The notes below the pieces were generated by a model. The model was not told the origin of the DNA and did not search any database. It worked only from the letters and a program-made list of their open reading frames with translations. A stretch of 5,299 nucleotides of DNA, taken from the NCBI GenBank assembly GCA_017479785.1, contig JAFVBT010000035.1, positions 1-5,299 on the forward strand, in the 5' to 3' direction. A program made the translations under genes and the position numbers. This document shows, piece after piece, positions 4,809 to 5,299 of this stretch. The DNA comes from Alphaproteobacteria bacterium (GTDB taxonomy: Bacteria > Pseudomonadota > Alphaproteobacteria > RF32 > CAG-239). Position 1 is the first letter of the stretch. Every line of letters starts with the position of its first letter.

Positions 4809-5299
4809 ATGAACCACATAAGAATACTTTTATCTGCAGCGATAATGCTTGTTTTATTGAACGGTTGTTCTACGGGAACACCTGAATTGTCTGGAATGTC
4901 GCCGCAAGCACAGGCCGAAGTTATAAAAAATTACGGCGGAATTTACAAAGTCGGAAATCCGTATAAAATCGGTGACAGGTGGTATTATCCGAAAGAAGAT
5001 TATAATTATTCCGAAGTCGGAATGGCATCGTGGTACGGTGAGGATTTTAACGGCAAAAAAACCGCCAATGGTGAGCGTTATAATATGAACACATTAACGG
5101 CGGCACACAGAACATTGCCATTGCCGAGTATTGTGCGGGTGACGAATTTGCAAAACGGTCGTTCGGTTGTGGTTCGCGTTAATGATCGCGGTCCGTACGT
5201 TAAGGATAGAATTATAGATTTATCAAAACACGGCGCACAGCTTTTGGGGTATATGGGGCAAGGAACAACCAAGGTTAAAGTGGAGATTATGGTCAAAGA
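4809..5299 (+). CDS. rlpA: RlpA septal lipoprotein, 5' part (cut by window end)
   Basis: The first 163 codons are present and the frame is still open at the edge. RlpA-family proteins are outer-membrane lipoproteins, and some are lytic transglycosylases specific for denuded glycan at the septum. A lipoprotein signal peptide with lipobox LNGC gives acylation at Cys20. NYGGIYKVGNPYKIGDRWYYP (41-61) is the linker motif I associate with alphaproteobacterial RlpA. The double-psi beta-barrel begins near 70 with GMASWYGEDFNGKKTANGE and continues through AAHRTLPLPS and VRVNDRGPY. E89, H100 and D126 fall at the conserved positions reported as needed for activity in Pseudomonas RlpA. A C-terminal SPOR domain, common in the family, would lie outside the window. 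The ATG at 4809 is the first possible start, since an in-frame TGA lies at 4803. No clear Shine-Dalgarno sequence precedes it. Confidence 0.93.
   Translation, partial: MNHIRILLSAAIMLVLLNGCSTGTPELSGMSPQAQAEVIKNYGGIYKVGNPYKIGDRWYYPKEDYNYSEVGMASWYGEDFNGKKTANGERYNMNTLTAAHRTLPLPSIVRVTNLQNGRSVVVRVNDRGPYVKDRIIDLSKHGAQLLGYMGQGTTKVKVEIMVK

Overview
The window looks like chromosomal DNA of an AT-rich alphaproteobacterium, possibly one of the small-genome, host- or gut-associated lineages. The clues are the rpiB-glyA pair, an MltB-type lytic transglycosylase followed directly by rlpA (a gene order I know from Alphaproteobacteria), and lipoprotein and tRNA features of a Gram-negative. The assignment is an inference from gene order and protein style. 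No rRNA or marker search was possible.

Left part (1-465), read on the minus strand: a strong-looking promoter (506-533) drives tRNA-Cys(GCA) and tRNA-Asn(GTT), only 5 nt apart and both with encoded CCA. Immediately downstream of tRNA-Asn lies a 179-bp tandem repeat. Two copies are visible, identical over the 140 bases that can be compared, and the array runs off the left edge. Each unit carries a near-copy of the last 19 nt of tRNA-Asn, an intrinsic terminator and a short complement of the tRNA T-arm. The layout recalls the 178-bp repeats behind E. coli tyrT, and it is the most unusual structure here.

Middle part (466-2823), plus strand: rpiB, glyA and mscL are closely spaced (3 nt and 16 nt gaps) and end at a perfect 15-bp stem terminator, so they probably form one operon. 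RpiB works in the pentose phosphate pathway, GlyA supplies glycine and one-carbon units, and MscL is the osmotic safety valve. This MscL ends in a four-cysteine zinc-ribbon-like tail.

Next comes a convergent minus-strand gene for an unrecognised small protein with about four membrane segments (2841-3260). Its codon choice differs from its neighbours. It has its own minus-strand promoter, divergent from the next gene.

Right part (3428-5299), plus strand: an MltB-family lytic transglycosylase with a peptidoglycan-binding domain, then the 5' portion of rlpA, cut by the window edge. Both are exported and act on peptidoglycan, so this is a cell-wall remodelling/cell-division cluster. I see no CRISPR array, insertion sequence, transposase, phage gene or defence system.
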